6,312 bases of DNA. Origin: Alphaproteobacteria bacterium. GTDB taxonomy: Bacteria; Pseudomonadota; Alphaproteobacteria; Rickettsiales; VGDC01. The translations under genes were made by a program, and so were the position numbers. A model generated the notes under the pieces. That model saw nothing but the letters and a program-made list of their open reading frames with translations, was not told the DNA's origin and made no database searches. The stretch covers positions 1-6,312 of the forward strand of contig VGDC01000125.1 of NCBI GenBank assembly GCA_016869895.1, in the 5' to 3' direction. Shown in pieces: positions 5,628-6,312 of the stretch (its first letter is position 1; every line of letters starts with the position of its first letter).

Positions 5628-6312
5628 ATGGTAGTCAGCCGAGTCAGCACAGCAGGGATGCATTCGACCACCATCGCCGATGCGTTGCGTGTGCAATCCC
5701 GTTTGGCGAATACCCAGAATCAGGTGTCGAGCGGATTGAAGTCCTCCGACTTCGAAGGACTGCATGGCAGCGTCGAGACCTTCGTGCAGATGGAGGGCAA
5801 GATGAAGAAGACCAATGCCTTCATCCAGACCAACACGCTGGTGCTTTCCCGCTTGCAGACCACCGAGGTCGCGCTGGATCAGGTCATCGACATCGCCGAT
5901 GACTTCAAGAACCTGCTCATCATCCGTAACAACGCCGCATCTGGCAGTAATGTCGAATTCGCGATCTCCGCCCGCGCATTGATGGAATCCCTCGGCGCAC
6001 AGCTGAACACCACACAGGAAGGCCGCTATATCTTCGGCGGCACGAAGACCGACACGCCGCCGGTGGTCAGCCCCATTCCCGGCAGCGCCATCCCCGGTGT
6101 CCCTGATGACGGCTATTACCAGGGCAACGACCAAGACCTCTCCGCCCGCGTGCAGGAGAACTATGAAGTGCCATACGGTGTGCGCGCCAACGACCCCGCC
6201 TTCCAGAAGCTCATCGCCGCGATGAACCTCGGCCTGAGTGCGGATGCATCAGGAAGCAGCGAGTTGCTCACCCAAGCGACCACGATGATTTCCGAAGCGC
6301 TGGAGGAAGTCA
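5628..6312 (+). CDS. flgL: Flagellar hook-filament junction protein FlgL (HAP3), cut by window end
   Basis: FlgL forms the second junction layer, between FlgK and flagellin, and is a flagellin relative exported through the flagellum. I translated it from the ATG at 5628: 228 residues remain open to the window edge, so roughly the last third is missing compared with about 317 in E. coli. The start MVVSRVSTAGMHSTTIADAL, then NQVSSGLKS, matches the flagellin-like N-terminal helix and the family's Q-x-SSG turn. GRYIFGGTKTDTPPV (132-146) followed by YYQGN (163-167) is the most recognisable FlgL signature. The visible part has no cysteine. A strong AAGGAG at 5615-5620 sits seven bases before the ATG, and the gene follows flgK by 21 bases with no terminator between, so it is co-transcribed. 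It shares its presumed chaperone with FlgK. Confidence 0.94.
   Translation, partial: MVVSRVSTAGMHSTTIADALRVQSRLANTQNQVSSGLKSSDFEGLHGSVETFVQMEGKMKKTNAFIQTNTLVLSRLQTTEVALDQVIDIADDFKNLLIIRNNAASGSNVEFAISARALMESLGAQLNTTQEGRYIFGGTKTDTPPVVSPIPGSAIPGVPDDGYYQGNDQDLSARVQENYEVPYGVRANDPAFQKLIAAMNLGLSADASGSSELLTQATTMISEALEEV

Noticed and set aside
5523..6134. A 203-codon open frame on the minus strand across the flgK-flgL junction
   Set aside because: It is again in antisense register with both genes and spans their ribosome binding site. FlgL signatures are on the plus strand.

Overview
The window is a piece of a flagellar gene cluster. It comes from a GC-rich member of the Alphaproteobacteria. The main reasons are a fliX-like gene divergent from the P-ring gene flgI, as known from Caulobacter, a single-domain FlgJ without a muramidase domain, and a sigma-54-type promoter in front of the structural operon. 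I cannot name the genus from the sequence.

Layout: The left edge holds the first 52 codons of a minus-strand gene resembling fliX, a regulator of flagellar assembly. Next comes a 369-base divergent intergenic region (158-526). Its fliX-proximal half carries hairpin-forming, REP-like sequence. Its flgI-proximal half carries a good sigma-54 -24/-12 element at 431-446. From 527 to the right edge, five plus-strand genes follow with gaps of only 12, 19, 18 and 21 bases: flgI (P-ring), flgJ (rod-binding domain only), a flgN-like chaperone gene, flgK (hook-filament junction protein 1, unusually long) and flgL (junction protein 3, cut by the window end). I see no terminator or convincing promoter inside this run, so it looks like one operon.

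How the genes work together: FlgI forms the periplasmic ring around the rod. FlgJ caps and guides rod growth through the wall. FlgN holds FlgK and FlgL unfolded in the cytoplasm for export, and FlgK and FlgL form the junction between hook and filament. By analogy with Caulobacter, FliX together with the sigma-54 activator FlbD would couple completion of early flagellar parts to transcription of this operon. That link is inference, because no activator gene is in the window.

The points most worth checking are a roughly 78-residue N-terminal extension ahead of the FlgI signal peptide, a phage-tail-like inserted module in the variable part of FlgK, and the REP-like palindrome in the fliX leader. 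The window otherwise looks like a conventional flagellar locus; I found no evidence of an unknown multi-gene system.
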